This document shows, piece by piece, positions 34,903 to 44,875 of a stretch of 64,000 nucleotides of DNA (positions are counted from its first letter, which is position 1; the number at the start of each line of letters is the position of its first letter). Position numbers and translations under genes: made by a program. The notes below the pieces were generated by a model. It was given only the letters and a program-made list of their open reading frames with translations, did not search any database and was not told the DNA's origin. This DNA is from Gloeocapsopsis sp. IPPAS B-1203. Lineage in GTDB: Bacteria; Cyanobacteriota; Cyanobacteriia; Cyanobacteriales; Chroococcidiopsidaceae. The stretch spans positions 124,001 through 188,000 of the forward strand of contig NZ_PEIG01000006.1 in NCBI RefSeq assembly GCF_002749975.1. Reading direction: 5' to 3'.

Positions 34903-35622
34903 ATGGGACTGATTGACCGCATCGGGCGGGTATTTAGAGCGAATGTCAATTCTATAGTCAGTAACGCAGAAGATCCTGAAAAAATTTTAGAGCAAACAGT
35001 CTCACAGATGCAGGACGATCTGGTACAACTGCGGCAAGCGGTAGCAAGTGCGATCGCCACGCAAAAACGCACAGAACGCCAGGCACAACAAGCAGAACTT
35101 ACTGCTGAAGAATGGTATCGTCGCGCTCAACTAGCGTTACAACAAGGAAATGATACCTTAGCCCGCGAAGCCTTGACAAAGCGCAAGTCTTACCAAGAAA
35201 CTGCCACCGCCATGCAAGCGCAAATTGAACAGCAAAATTCAATAGTAGCTCGCATGAAAAAGGACATGCAGACACTAGAAAGCAAAATATCTGAGGCAAA
35301 AACCAAAAAAGATATGTACATTGCACGAGCGCGTTCTGCACAAGTAACAGCAAGACTCAATGAAACCCTAGGCGGAGTTAATACTAGTAAATCATTAGGA
35401 GCTTTTGAGCGCATGGAAGAAAAAGTCATGCAACTCGAAGCCCAGTCAGATCTCATCGCCGAAATGGGAACTGACGATTTACAAAAACAATTTGATACTC
35501 TCGCAGCAGGTGATGATATTGATGATGAACTCGCGCAAATGAAAGCACAGCTTACAGGAACGCCAAATTTGCCTCAGTTACCTGCTCCTACTAAAGATAG
35601 AGATATCGAGCGTAGGGAATAG
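34903..35622 (+). CDS. PspA/IM30 family protein (first of a tandem pair)
   Basis: Membrane-remodelling coiled-coil protein of the PspA/Vipp1 (ESCRT-III-like) family. The ATG at 34903 (GLIDRIGRVFRANVNSIV, the amphipathic helix that binds membranes) is the true start; the upstream extension from 34843 is not family-like. It is almost all helical, with LEQTVSQMQDDLVQLRQAVASAIATQKRTE and FERMEEKVMQLEAQ. At 239 aa it lacks the C-terminal helix found in its neighbour, so it resembles PspA more than Vipp1. A second copy starts 217 bases downstream. Confidence 0.9.
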   Translation: MGLIDRIGRVFRANVNSIVSNAEDPEKILEQTVSQMQDDLVQLRQAVASAIATQKRTERQAQQAELTAEEWYRRAQLALQQGNDTLAREALTKRKSYQETATAMQAQIEQQNSIVARMKKDMQTLESKISEAKTKKDMYIARARSAQVTARLNETLGGVNTSKSLGAFERMEEKVMQLEAQSDLIAEMGTDDLQKQFDTLAAGDDIDDELAQMKAQLTGTPNLPQLPAPTKDRDIERRE

Positions 35623-35671
35623 CATTTTGGATAAATTAAGCAAGTGAAAGCAAATATAACTTAAAGGCTGG

Positions 35672-35699
35672 TAATTGGTAACTGGTGACTGGTAATTGG
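35672..35699. repeat. Heptanucleotide STRR (TAATTGG family)
   Basis: Units TAATTGG, TAACTGG, TGACTGG, TAATTGG in 7-base steps, lying between the two PspA/Vipp1 genes. TAATTGG is the complement of CCAATTA, the repeat found inside menD. Confidence 0.85.
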
Positions 35700-35839
35700 T
35701 AAATAGCTTTGTCTGCTCTTTATTCCCATTACCTAAGATAAAAGAGAAGCTCTTTTAATTTCGGTGTTGAACTAAATAACATAGTATTGCACCACGTTAT
35801 AACCTCAACCTATCTTGCACACCTTAAGAGAACAAAGTT

Positions 35840-36610
35840 ATGGGATTATTTGATCGGATCAGTCGGGTTGTCAAATCTAACCTCAACGACATGGTTAGCA
35901 AAGCTGAAGACCCAGAAAAGATGTTGGAACAGTCACTGCTGGAAATGCAGGAAGACTTGGTTCAACTACGTCAGAGTGTCGCCCAGGCGATCGCAGCACA
36001 AAAACGCACTGAGCAACAATATAATCAAGCTCAGAATGAAGCAAATAAGTGGCAGCGCAATGCACAGTTAGCACTGCAAAAAGGTGATGAAAATTTAGCA
36101 CGCCAAGCACTTGAGCGCAAAAAAAACTATGCAGAAACTGCCAATGCCTTACGCGGTAGTTTAGATCAGCAAACAGGTCAAATCGATACGCTCAAGAAAA
36201 ACTTAATTGCTTTAGAAAGTAAAATTTCTGAAGCAAAAACGAAAAAAGATATGCTCAAAGCACGCATTAGTGCTGCGAAAGCACAAGAGCAACTTCAAGG
36301 TGCTGTTGGCAGAATGGGAACAAGTAGTGCCTCGGCAGCCTTTGAGCGCATGGAAGAAAAAGTCATGTTGCAAGAAGCCCGCGCCCAATCAGCGGCTGAG
36401 TTAGCAACAGATAATCTTGAAAGTCAGTTTGCCGCGCTAGAAGCAGGAAGTGATGTTGATGATGAATTAGCAGCACTCAAAGCGCAAATGTCCCTCCCAG
36501 GATCTTCACCGCAACAATCACTACCACCATCAGAACAGCCCTCTAAATCTCAATCTGAGCCAGTTGACGCCGATTTGGAAGAATTGAAAAAACAACTAGA
36601 TCAACTCTAA
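35840..36610 (+). CDS. vipp1: Vipp1/IM30-like protein (second of a tandem pair)
   Basis: Thylakoid/inner-membrane-associated ESCRT-III-like protein of 256 aa, needed for thylakoid maintenance in cyanobacteria. It begins GLFDRISRVVKSNLNDMVSKAEDPEKMLEQS, the amphipathic helix and helix 1, and continues with long coiled coils (FERMEEKVMLQEARAQSA). It has a Pro/Ser-rich linker and a final helix DADLEELKKQLDQL; this C-terminal extension separates Vipp1 from PspA, so I assign the symbol on that basis. It is closely related to the preceding gene, showing an old tandem duplication. Confidence 0.88.
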   Translation: MGLFDRISRVVKSNLNDMVSKAEDPEKMLEQSLLEMQEDLVQLRQSVAQAIAAQKRTEQQYNQAQNEANKWQRNAQLALQKGDENLARQALERKKNYAETANALRGSLDQQTGQIDTLKKNLIALESKISEAKTKKDMLKARISAAKAQEQLQGAVGRMGTSSASAAFERMEEKVMLQEARAQSAAELATDNLESQFAALEAGSDVDDELAALKAQMSLPGSSPQQSLPPSEQPSKSQSEPVDADLEELKKQLDQL

Positions 36611-36780
36611 ATCAGCAATTATTAACTTGATAAGATGTAAGCCTTGATAGATACCTTGATGCAAAGGAACAATCAGGGCTTAGCTACCGCACTTGTCAAA
36701 TTTTGTCTTCTACAATGTTTGTAAAGCTGCAAAACAAGTCAAAATACTGTAGTCAGTAATTTTGTTTGAAGAATAACGCC

Positions 36781-37110
36781 ATGAGCAGCGTCACTACAAT
36801 ATCAGATCAAGAATTTGAAACCGAAGTTTTGCAAACAAACCAGCCAGTATTAGTTTACTTTTGGGCTTCCTGGTGTGGTCCTTGTCGTTTAATGTCGCCA
36901 ACAATTGATTGGGCAGCAACAACTTATAGCGATCGCCTAAAAGTTGTCAAAATGGAAGTAGACCCCAACCCTGAAACTGTCAAGCAGTATCAAGTTGAAG
37001 GTGTACCGGCACTGCGACTATTTCAAAATCAAGAAGTGTTGGAAGCAAGCGAAGGTGTTATTCCAAAACAAAAATTGATTGATATCTTAGAAAATCATCT
37101 GTCTACTTAA
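36781..37110 (+). CDS. Thioredoxin-family protein
   Basis: A 109-aa thioredoxin. The active site WASWCGPCRLMSP is intact, with the conserved cis-Pro region VEGVPALRLFQNQEVLE. The ATG at 36781 is chosen over the TTG at 36766. It acts as a cytoplasmic disulfide reductant. It is close in sequence type to cyanobacterial TrxA-like paralogues rather than obviously the m-type. It stands alone between vipp1 and an aminotransferase. Confidence 0.9.
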   Translation: MSSVTTISDQEFETEVLQTNQPVLVYFWASWCGPCRLMSPTIDWAATTYSDRLKVVKMEVDPNPETVKQYQVEGVPALRLFQNQEVLEASEGVIPKQKLIDILENHLST

Positions 37111-37286
37111 GGCTAGAGCAACACTGCTATTACTGCTGCGCGGAGTCATAAATGATGTGATTACAAGATGAAATGGCTTCACACTTGAGATAAAGCCCCT
37201 AAATTGTAAGTTTTGAGCGCAACTCAAAACTTTGAAACTATGTATCGGGTTAACTCAAAACTTAAAACTCAAAACTCAAAACTTTT

Positions 37287-38474
37287 ATGGAGTTTGCCAA
37301 GCGTTTAGAATATCTCCAAGCAAATGTCTTTGCAGATATGGATCAAGCAAAGGCAAGAGCAATCGCAGCAGGAAAAGACTTGATTGACTTGTCGTTAGGA
37401 TCTTCAGATCTTCCAGCTGCCCCCCATGTTCTTGATGCGATCGCTCAATCTTTACCAGATCGCAGCACTCATGGTTATTTGCTGTTTCACGGTACTCGTG
37501 CATTTCGGGAAGCTGCTGCAAGTTGGTATACTCAAAAATTTGGGATTCCTGTCGATCCAGAAACCGAAGTACTACCGTTAATTGGTTCCCAAGAGGGTAC
37601 GGCGCATTTACCACTTGCAGTATTAAATCCAGGTGATTTTGCTTTGTTACTCGATCCTGGCTATCCTTCACACGCTGGTGGTGTCTACTTAGCAAGTGGA
37701 CAAGTTTACCCGATGCCATTACGGGAAGAAAACGGATTTTTACCAGTATTTGCAGATATTCCCTCTCCCGTACTCGCACAATCACGGATGATGGTACTAA
37801 GCTATCCCCATAATCCCACAAGTGCGATCGCTCCTTTGGTATTCTTCCAAGAAGCTGTCGCGTTTTGCCAACAGCATAATCTTGTCTTAGTTCACGACTT
37901 TCCTTATGTCGATCTCGTTTTTACCCAAGCAAGTCAGAATTCCCAATCTCTAGCACCCTCGATTTTTCAAGCCGATCTCGAAAAATCTGTATCGATTGAG
38001 TTTTTTACACTCTCGAAATCATATAATATGGGCGGTTTTCGTGTTGGGTATGCAATTGGTAATGCCAAGCTAATTCGAGCATTACGTCAAGTCAAGGCTG
38101 CAGTTGATTTTAACCAATATCGCGGAATTTTAAACGGTGCGATCGCTGCTTTAACTGGTTCGCAAACTCAAGTTGCAACAGTAGTCGATACTTTTCGTCA
38201 GCGACGTGATGCGTTTGTCAATGCTTTGCATCGCATCAACTGGCAAGTGCCTACTCCACATGCCACAATGTATGTCTGGGCAAAGCTACCTAAGTCACAA
38301 GACAATTCTATTAAGTTTTGTACTCAACTTGTTGAAGCTACAGGCGTCGCCGCCTCTCCTGGTGCTGGCTTTGGTAAATTTGGTGAAGGTTATGTCCGAT
38401 TTGCTTTAGTACATGACCCAACTATATTAGAAACAGCTGTTGAGCGAATTGAGATGTTTCTACATTCTCCTTAA
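37287..38474 (+). CDS. Class I/II PLP-dependent aminotransferase (LL-diaminopimelate aminotransferase-like)
   Basis: A 395-aa fold-type I aminotransferase. Visible are the substrate/PLP signature LIDLSLGSSDLPAAPHVLDAI, GSQEGTAHLPLAVLNPGDFALLLDPGYPSHAGGVYL, the VLSYPHNPTSAIAP loop, the VHDFPYVDLVF acid, and the PLP-lysine motif FTLSKSYNMGGFRVGYAIG (Lys in SKS). Its organisation most resembles DapL and related N-succinyldiaminopimelate or alanine-type transaminases; the substrate cannot be fixed from sequence. A heptamer array (CTCAAAA type) lies in the gap just before it at about 37250-37282. Confidence 0.85.
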   Translation: MEFAKRLEYLQANVFADMDQAKARAIAAGKDLIDLSLGSSDLPAAPHVLDAIAQSLPDRSTHGYLLFHGTRAFREAAASWYTQKFGIPVDPETEVLPLIGSQEGTAHLPLAVLNPGDFALLLDPGYPSHAGGVYLASGQVYPMPLREENGFLPVFADIPSPVLAQSRMMVLSYPHNPTSAIAPLVFFQEAVAFCQQHNLVLVHDFPYVDLVFTQASQNSQSLAPSIFQADLEKSVSIEFFTLSKSYNMGGFRVGYAIGNAKLIRALRQVKAAVDFNQYRGILNGAIAALTGSQTQVATVVDTFRQRRDAFVNALHRINWQVPTPHATMYVWAKLPKSQDNSIKFCTQLVEATGVAASPGAGFGKFGEGYVRFALVHDPTILETAVERIEMFLHSP

Positions 38475-38924
38475 ACTTGTCGTGTTGAATAATAAATGCT
38501 TAGCTATGCAATGAGCAATGAAATACGTTGCTATATTTGCTTTGCTAATGTTATATCTTGCACCAAGCCTTACGAATGAAATTCGCGGCTATACAAACTC
38601 TTTCCGCCTGCGCGGAATAACAAAAAATCGAGGTTTTTGTAACCTGCGTAAGCAGGTTTTATCTGATTAGCTGCGGTTTCAACCGCTAAGTGCAAGATGT
38701 GAACTAATCGCACTTATCAGGAGTTATCTTGCTAGAAAAAGTATTTTTGCTGATATGTAGCTTTTCCATTTTTTTAGGTATATAACTGTTGAATAAAGAT
38801 AAAAAAATAATAAATGTTTTTTTGTACTCAATAAATTTTCAAGAAAACATGCTAATTCTATGACACAAGGAGAAATCTTTTCATAAATGTTACGGTTAGA
38901 AACCACTATATCCCAAAAAAACTT
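38475..38924. other. Intergenic region containing a four-hairpin repeat
   Basis: 450 bases between the aminotransferase and response regulator genes. The left half holds the repeat element at 38573-38686, listed separately. The right half is AT-rich and presumably contains the response regulator's promoter. No other gene was seen. Confidence 0.6.
38573..38686. repeat. Four-hairpin interspersed repeat, copy 1
   Basis: Successive stem-loops: CGAAT/ATTCG (38573-38585), TTCCGC-CTGC-GCGGAA (38602-38617), AACCTGC-GTAA-GCAGGTT (38641-38658), and GCGGTT-TC-AACCGC (38673-38686). It has the same layout as the element at 46280-46396 but in the opposite orientation. The stems differ in sequence while the pairing is kept, as expected for a structured element. 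Confidence 0.75.
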
Positions 38925-39362
38925 GTGAGCAGCGAACAGCAAAGTTCTACAGATGACACAGGTGCCATAATCTCATCCTCTACTACCCGTACCAAAATTC
39001 TTATCGTAGAGGATAATGATTTGAATCGCCAAATGCTTGATGATTACTTAAGTTTTTGCGGCTATGAGATATTAAGCTTAGCCGATGGCACTTGCTTTTT
39101 TCAAAAAATGACAGAGTTTCAACCCCAACTTATTTTGTTGGATCTGAAGTTACCAGATATTGATGGATATAGCTTACTTGAGAACATTCAGCAAAGAAGC
39201 AACTGGCGGCATCTTCCCATATTTGTTGTTTCTGCCTTTGCGTTCAGTGCAGATCAACAACGTGCATTGAGGCTAGGAGCAACGAGGTATTTTGTTAAGC
39301 CAGTGAATCTGACAGAGTTAAAACAGGCTATTAAAGAAGAATTATCTGCTTTCAATCAATAG
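38925..39362 (+). CDS. Single-domain response regulator (REC, CheY-like)
   Basis: A 145-aa protein: a 24-residue Ser/Thr-rich N-terminus, then a receiver domain (KILIVEDNDLNRQMLDDYL; phospho-acceptor Asp in LILLDLKLPDIDGYSLL; the conserved Ser of VVSAFA and the Lys of YFVKPVNL). It has no output domain. GTG start at 38925. It is likely a relay in a phosphorelay or part of chemotaxis-like control. No kinase lies beside it. A small coiled-coil gene follows on the opposite strand. Confidence 0.88.
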   Translation: MSSEQQSSTDDTGAIISSSTTRTKILIVEDNDLNRQMLDDYLSFCGYEILSLADGTCFFQKMTEFQPQLILLDLKLPDIDGYSLLENIQQRSNWRHLPIFVVSAFAFSADQQRALRLGATRYFVKPVNLTELKQAIKEELSAFNQ

Positions 39363-39378
39363 AATAGTTGATTTTTTG

Positions 39379-39558
39379 CTATTTTGTTTTCTGTTCGCTA
39401 ATAAACTCTTCTACTGTTTGGCTAAGGTTTTGCAAATCTTTGCTAACACTAGCAATATTTGCTTCTAGTTGTGCCAATAATAAAACTGTTGTTTGCAGTT
39501 GATTGAGACTGCGATCAATCGTGCTGCGATATTGAGACTCAAATTCTTCCAAATTCAT
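39379..39558 (-). CDS. Small coiled-coil protein (59 aa)
   Basis: A short gene missed by length cut-offs. ATG at 39558 and stop at 39381-39379. The protein begins MNLEEFESQYRSTIDRSLNQ and continues as an amphipathic helix with heptad spacing (LQTTVLLLAQLEANIASVSK, then DLQNLSQTVEEFISEQ). The composition, with regularly placed Leu/Val and many Gln/Glu, is protein-like. No function is known; a coiled-coil partner or scaffold is possible. It is convergent with the response regulator gene, separated by 16 bases. Confidence 0.6.
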   Translation of the reverse strand: MNLEEFESQYRSTIDRSLNQLQTTVLLLAQLEANIASVSKDLQNLSQTVEEFISEQKTK

Positions 39559-40043
39559 GGCTATGCTTTAGGTAGTAGTGAAGCTTATAAGTATAAAAGT
39601 TTATATTTTAGCGTCTAGATACTAATCTATGCTTTAGCAATAAAAATGTCAGTCTTACTTGCTCCTACTTGCGATAATTTCATGTTTGCAAGCCTGAATT
39701 TGATGGCAACTTTAAACGCAAAGTTTTCAAGTATTATATCAAACCATAATTTAAATTAAAATCAGTAGTATCACTAAAAAACCTGAATAACAAAATGCTG
39801 TGGTTCACCCTAGGATTGATGTAGGGAGATCAGTAGATCTGCATAATTCAACTAAAAATGCCAACTATTAGGATTATGAATCAAGGTTCAGTGGTCAAAA
39901 ATTATTTCTCAAGCTTTTGAGATTCTACAAGCTGTCATCGTCCCTTAGTAAGTAACATTACAAATTTTTCAGATTGAAACAGATAAAGCTTCTCTCATCA
40001 GCCAAAGGTGTAATTTAACGAATTTTCAATTCTCTGATTAACA
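39559..40043. other. Intergenic region upstream of uvrC
   Basis: 485 AT-rich bases with divergent orientation (small coiled-coil gene to the left, uvrC to the right), so it likely carries both promoters. Nothing else was recognised. Confidence 0.45.
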
Positions 40044-41942
40044 ATGACATCGGATACACTGTCAGAATCACCAGTCACAAAAACACTGCCACTCGTCAAA
40101 GAACCAGAACGTTTGGCGCAGCGTTTAAAAGAAATTCCTGCCGAGCCAGGTGTATATTTAATGCGTGATGCCAGCGATCGCATTATGTATATCGGTAAAT
40201 CACGGAAACTACGATCGCGGGTGCGTTCTTATTTTCGGGAATCACAGAAGTTGAGCGATCGCATCGCGATGATGGTGCGGCAAGTCACTGAAATTGAATT
40301 TATAGTCACGGATACTGAAACCGAAGCTTTAGCCCTTGAAGCCAACTTAATCAAGCAGCACCAGCCTTATTTCAACGTCTTACTCAAAGACGATAAAAAG
40401 TATCCCTATGTCTGTATTACTTGGTCAGAAGAATATCCCCGCATTTTCATCACGCGCAACCGCCGTCAAGGTAAAAAAGAAGATAAATTTTATGGTCCCT
40501 ACACTGACTCGCGGTTGTTACGCACTATCCTGCGTCTGTCCAAACGAATTTTTGCTTTGCGACAACGTCCCCAACCACTGTTTAAAGATCGCCCGTGTCT
40601 CAACTACGATTTAGGGCGCTGCCCTGGAGTGTGTCAACAGTTAATTTCTCCTGAAGAATACCGTAAAACTGTCCAAAAGGTAGCAATGGTATTTCAGGGC
40701 AGAACTCAAGAACTGATTGATATTCTCACCCAACAAATGCACAAATCAGCAGAAGCACTGAATTTTGAATCAGCAGCCCGAATTCGCGACCAAATTACTG
40801 GATTAAAGTCGCTGGGTGCAGAACAAAAGGTATCGTTGCCCGATGATACTGTATCGCGCGATGCGATCGCCCTCGCCGCAGATGACAAACTTGCTTGTGT
40901 TCAGCTATTTCAGATTCGTGCGGGACAATTAGTAGGGCGTTTAGGATTTGTTGCAGATGCTCATGCTGAACCTGGAGCAATTCTAGAGCGAGTTTTAGAG
41001 GAACATTACCAAACTGCTGATTCAGTCGAGATTCCCATCGAAATTGTGGTGCAACACGAGTTACCCGATGCCGAAATGTTAGCAACTGTGTTGAGCGATC
41101 GCAAAGGGCGGAAAGTGACGATTGTTGCGCCGCAGCGGGCGGTTAAAGCTGAATTGGTTGAGATGGTAGAACGTAATGCGGAATATGAATTAGAACGAAC
41201 ACAGAAATTGAGCGATCGCAATACGCAAGCAATGGAGGATCTTGCAGCCATTGTTGATTTACCTGATTTACCACACCGCATTGAAGGTTACGATATTTCT
41301 CATATTCAAGGCTCAAATGCTGTAGCGTCTCAAGTTGTCTTTGTTGATGGTTTACCAGCAAAACAGTACTATCGCCACTATAAAATTAAGAATCCGACAG
41401 TCACATCTGGTCACTCAGATGATTTTGCCAGTCTTGCCGAAGTGATTGGGCGACGTTTTCGTAAATATGCTCAAGATCCACAATTACAACGTGCAGGAAA
41501 TCCTGATTGGCCCGATCTTGTGATGATTGATGGTGGTAAAGGACAGCTATCCTCGGTTGTGGCTGTATTGCAAGAAATGAATTTGATGGATGAATTGCGG
41601 GTTGTCAGCCTTGCTAAGCAACGCGAAGAAATTTTCTTACCAGGGGAATCGCAGCCTCTACTCACAGAAGCTGAACAACCAGGAGTACAACTTTTGCGGC
41701 GACTACGTGATGAAGCACACCGCTTTGCTGTAACATTTCATCGTCAACAGCGGAGTGACAAGTTACGGCGATCGCGCTTAGACGAAATACCTGGTTTGGG
41801 GTATCACCGCCAAAAGCTGCTTTTAGCTCATTTCCGCTCAATTGACTATATTCGTCAAGCTAATCCTGAACAGTTAGCAAATGCACCAGGTATCGGTTCT
41901 CACCTAGCTCAAGAAATTTATGATTATTTTCATCCTTCTTAA
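40044..41942 (+). CDS. uvrC: Excinuclease ABC subunit C (UvrC)
   Basis: Nuclease making the dual incisions of nucleotide-excision repair after UvrA/UvrB damage recognition. Domains: GIY-YIG catalytic domain for the 3' cut ([29 protein letters not shown], about 35-65), the Cys-rich [15 protein letters not shown], the UVR coiled coil that binds UvrB ([20 protein letters not shown]), the RNase-H-like 5' endonuclease domain ([32 protein letters not shown]), and the C-terminal helix-hairpin-helix pair ([38 protein letters not shown]). The 632-aa length is normal. Confidence 0.97.
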   Translation: MTSDTLSESPVTKTLPLVKEPERLAQRLKEIPAEPGVYLMRDASDRIMYIGKSRKLRSRVRSYFRESQKLSDRIAMMVRQVTEIEFIVTDTETEALALEANLIKQHQPYFNVLLKDDKKYPYVCITWSEEYPRIFITRNRRQGKKEDKFYGPYTDSRLLRTILRLSKRIFALRQRPQPLFKDRPCLNYDLGRCPGVCQQLISPEEYRKTVQKVAMVFQGRTQELIDILTQQMHKSAEALNFESAARIRDQITGLKSLGAEQKVSLPDDTVSRDAIALAADDKLACVQLFQIRAGQLVGRLGFVADAHAEPGAILERVLEEHYQTADSVEIPIEIVVQHELPDAEMLATVLSDRKGRKVTIVAPQRAVKAELVEMVERNAEYELERTQKLSDRNTQAMEDLAAIVDLPDLPHRIEGYDISHIQGSNAVASQVVFVDGLPAKQYYRHYKIKNPTVTSGHSDDFASLAEVIGRRFRKYAQDPQLQRAGNPDWPDLVMIDGGKGQLSSVVAVLQEMNLMDELRVVSLAKQREEIFLPGESQPLLTEAEQPGVQLLRRLRDEAHRFAVTFHRQQRSDKLRRSRLDEIPGLGYHRQKLLLAHFRSIDYIRQANPEQLANAPGIGSHLAQEIYDYFHPS

Positions 41943-42569
41943 GGTAGAAATTAGTTGCTGTATTTTTGGTAACTGCTGATATTCCAAGTATCAGCATTTT
42001 CACCGTGTATAAATCACAGATGCCTTATGGCTTTCTTTGAGGCTACTACAAACAAAGTGTGCTTCCGCTATCAGCAATTTGATGAATAAGTCTACAGAGG
42101 CGGGAAAAGTTTATCTAGCGGCAGATTCATTCACGTAAGAATCGAATCTATCCTCAGACAGAACCGAAATCTTAAGTAAATATTAAATATGGATATGGAA
42201 AGCGCCACTGTAAGGCAAATTAGAGATTGTTTTGTAGTATAGATAACACTCTTTGCAAAATAATTTAATTAAAGTTAAATTTCTACTTTAATTAGACTAA
42301 ACCAGTACAATTCAAAAGATATTTCATTGGGGATCAGCAAGAATAAAAGTAAGTTCTAATTTTTCGTATTAATTTCTACGCCCAAAGTGATATGACAACT
42401 TTCCTTATACAATGGCAATCTAGATATAGGAAACATATATTTCTTAAATAAATAAGGTGTGATTTATCTACTAATTTAAGATTTGTTGCTTTTTGTTTAA
42501 TCCTGTATGTTCATTAAGTGCCGAGTTTAATTTTCTTTTTTAAAAATTGCTTGCTTCAAGAGGTTTAAA
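41943..42569. other. Intergenic region with a degraded four-hairpin repeat
   Basis: 627 bases between uvrC and the zinc-ribbon gene. The only structure seen is a decayed copy of the interspersed repeat at about 42050-42137, listed separately. The rest is AT-rich. The string GCGCCACTGTAAGGC near 42199 superficially resembles a cobalamin-riboswitch core but is not supported by the rest of the motif. Confidence 0.5.
42050..42137. repeat. Four-hairpin interspersed repeat, degraded copy
   Basis: Starts AACAAAGTGTGCTTCCGC and later reads AATAAGTCTACAGAGGCGGG, then TTTATCTAGCGGCAGATTCATTCACG. This aligns with the 46305-46396 copy (AAACAAAGTGTGCCTCCGC; AGTAAGTCCACGGAGGTGG; TTTAGCAGCGAATTCATTCGC) with mutations that break the stems. 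It represents an old copy in the same orientation. Confidence 0.6.
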
Positions 42570-42914
42570 ATGCTTGTACAAAAAATTCGGTGTCCTAATT
42601 GCGGTAGTGAGGGCGAACGCCATCATATTACTCAAAGTCGTTTGATTCGGACACAATGCTCCTGCTGCGATTACTTGATGGTGACTTGTGCTGAAACAGG
42701 TAAAGTAGTAGAAGCTTACGCGCCAGGTGTTGACGCACATCGTTTAAAATTGCGTTGTCCGCAGTTGTCCACAAGCAGCATCAGCCTCCAAACCACGCGA
42801 GTAACGCACGCTAACCGCAATCTGATGTTCATGCAAGACGTCAACGAAAGCTTGAATTCCTCGAAAACTGGGACGTTGATAGGTCGCTTCCCGAATGGGG
42901 TTGTAAGGGATTAA
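42570..42914 (+). CDS. Small zinc-ribbon protein with abnormal C-terminal tail
   Basis: The first 58 residues form a conserved cyanobacterial zinc-ribbon: [20 protein letters not shown]...[26 protein letters not shown], with C-x2-C and C-x2-C pairs. Such short proteins are sometimes labelled as PriA-like, a call I do not support. From about residue 59 the frame runs through the end of rlmN on the opposite strand for 171 bases, giving a tail ([18 protein letters not shown]...) that is simply the antisense of rlmN. The natural stop appears to have been lost near 42742; the tail may be an annotation or mutational artefact. No function is known. Confidence 0.65.
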   Translation: MLVQKIRCPNCGSEGERHHITQSRLIRTQCSCCDYLMVTCAETGKVVEAYAPGVDAHRLKLRCPQLSTSSISLQTTRVTHANRNLMFMQDVNESLNSSKTGTLIGRFPNGVVRD

Positions 42915-43820
42915 GTTAACGTGAGTTTGAAACCCTCGTAGCAGCTGAGCTAACTCGGCTGCTTGTTTTGTCATATCATTAACTCCAGCAAGGAGAATAT
43001 ATTCAAAAGTAATCCGACGACCTGTTATTTGTACATATTGGCGGCACTCATCAATTAAATTCTCTAATGGATAATGACGCGCGCTCGGAATCAGTTTTTC
43101 TCGCAATGCTTGATTAGCAGCATGAAGGCTTACCGCGAGTGTGACTTGTAGCTGATGCTGTGCTAAGCGTAAGATATGTCCAGGAATGCCAACAGTAGAA
43201 AGCGTCATACAGCGCTGTCCAATACCAACATCTTGATTGAGCGATCTAATCGCTGCAACGACATTGGGAGTATTCAGCAATGGTTCACCCATACCCATAA
43301 ACACGATATGACTGACACGTCGTTGAAAGTCTTCTTGAACTGTGAGAACTTGATCGATAATTTCATGAACGGCTAAGTTACGCATAAAGCCGCCTTTCCC
43401 CGTAGCACAAAAATCACACGCCATTGGGCAACCAACTTGTGTAGAAACACAAACCGTTAGGCGCTTTTCTGTAGGAATACCAACAGTTTCAACAATCTTG
43501 CCATCAGCTAATTGTAGGAGATACTTGACAGTTTCATCCGGTGCGACAGAACGATAGTGAATTTGCGATCGCCCAATTGCAACATCAGCAACCGCAGCAC
43601 GCCATGTTTTAGGAAATACAGAAATATCACTCAGCGATCGCACGCCCTTTTTGTAAATCCATTCATATAACTGTCGCCCGCGATAAGTAGGTTGTCCTTG
43701 AGCAACTACCCAGTCAGTCAACTCAGATAAACTTAAACCTAGTAGGGGAGAATCTGGATGCTTTTGTTGCGTTGTCAGTGGAACTGTTTCTAACTCACGA
43801 TCAATACTTTTACTACTCAT
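42744..43820 (-). CDS. rlmN: Dual-specificity RNA methyltransferase RlmN (23S rRNA A2503, tRNA A37)
   Basis: Radical SAM enzyme. The C-x3-C-x2-C cluster motif is in [15 protein letters not shown], and the C-terminal catalytic Cys lies in [11 protein letters not shown], the one forming the mechanistic adduct. Other signatures: [18 protein letters not shown] at the N-terminus, [41 protein letters not shown]. The 358-aa length is normal. Its last 171 bases overlap the antisense zinc-ribbon reading frame. Confidence 0.96.
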   Translation of the reverse strand: MSSKSIDRELETVPLTTQQKHPDSPLLGLSLSELTDWVVAQGQPTYRGRQLYEWIYKKGVRSLSDISVFPKTWRAAVADVAIGRSQIHYRSVAPDETVKYLLQLADGKIVETVGIPTEKRLTVCVSTQVGCPMACDFCATGKGGFMRNLAVHEIIDQVLTVQEDFQRRVSHIVFMGMGEPLLNTPNVVAAIRSLNQDVGIGQRCMTLSTVGIPGHILRLAQHQLQVTLAVSLHAANQALREKLIPSARHYPLENLIDECRQYVQITGRRITFEYILLAGVNDMTKQAAELAQLLRGFQTHVNLIPYNPIREATYQRPSFRGIQAFVDVLHEHQIAVSVRYSRGLEADAACGQLRTTQF

Positions 43821-43984
43821 AATTGAATTTTAAATTGCAACAAGCCTGTTATTGAAATAGTTTTAGTTCGACATATACGACATTAACGTAATTTCACTAC
43901 TTACGATGGCAACTTCCCTCGCCCCTCACTCCTCGCCCCTCACTCCTCTTATGATGTAGTAACAACCAATTCAAAGTGTTGCTA

Positions 43985-44839
43985 ATGACACTAGTTTTTC
44001 CTTTAGCACAGTTTGCCTCTCCTGGCCCTATTTTCATTGATATCGGACCAATTACAATTCGCTGGTATGGTTTACTAATCGCTTCAGCCGTATTGATTGG
44101 AATTACACTTTCCCAGTATCTTGCCAAGCAACGCAAAGTTAATCCTGATTTGATTGGTGATTTGGCAATTTGGTTAGTGATCGGGGCAATTCCTGCTGCT
44201 CGTTTATATTATGTTTTATTTGAGTGGTCAGAATACGCCCAAAATCCAGAACGAATTATTGCGATTTGGCAAGGCGGTATTGCAATTCATGGAGCGATTA
44301 TTGGTGGTTTGCTTGCCGCATTAATTTTCGCACGTATTCGGCGAGTCTCCTTTTGGCAGTTAGCAGATTTAGTTGCACCATCGCTGATTTTAGGACAAGC
44401 GATCGGACGTTGGGGTAATTTTTTCAACTCTGAAGCTTTTGGTAGTCCGACAAATTTGCCTTGGAGATTGTATATTCCTCCGCAAATGCGTCCGCCAGAA
44501 CTTGCCAATTTTGCTTACTTCCATCCCACCTTTTTGTATGAATCGTTGTGGAATTTGATGGTATTTGCATTGTTGATAACTCTTTTCATGAGAGATGTGC
44601 AGGGTAAGCAACGCCTCAAGACTGGCACACTATTTCTAACTTATCTTGTTGCCTACAGCCTTGGGCGAGTTTGGATTGAAGGGCTACGTACTGATAGCTT
44701 AATGCTAGGACCACTACGCATAGCACAAATAGTGAGCTTAACAGGAATCGCAATCGGATTAGCAGGCTTGGTGTGGCTGTATGTCTATAAACGTGCTTTA
44801 CCTGATGTGGTGGAAGAAGGGGCGAGGAGTGAGGGATGA
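43985..44839 (+). CDS. lgt: Prolipoprotein diacylglyceryl transferase (Lgt)
   Basis: Integral membrane enzyme attaching diacylglycerol to the lipobox cysteine, needed for the several lipoproteins in this window. ATG at 43985 is preferred to GTG 43976. Signatures: ISIRWYG-type [20 protein letters not shown], the hallmark [31 protein letters not shown], and [25 protein letters not shown], with about seven membrane spans. 284 aa is normal. It is 36 bases before cobM. Confidence 0.95.
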   Translation: MTLVFPLAQFASPGPIFIDIGPITIRWYGLLIASAVLIGITLSQYLAKQRKVNPDLIGDLAIWLVIGAIPAARLYYVLFEWSEYAQNPERIIAIWQGGIAIHGAIIGGLLAALIFARIRRVSFWQLADLVAPSLILGQAIGRWGNFFNSEAFGSPTNLPWRLYIPPQMRPPELANFAYFHPTFLYESLWNLMVFALLITLFMRDVQGKQRLKTGTLFLTYLVAYSLGRVWIEGLRTDSLMLGPLRIAQIVSLTGIAIGLAGLVWLYVYKRALPDVVEEGARSEG

Positions 44840-44875
44840 GGGGGTAGAATCAATATTCTATACTCACGTTTACTA

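Noticed and set aside
42190-42215. GCGCCACTGTAAGGC resembles part of a cobalamin riboswitch core
   Set aside because: The flanking conserved elements of the riboswitch could not be found and no cobalamin or uptake gene follows directly.
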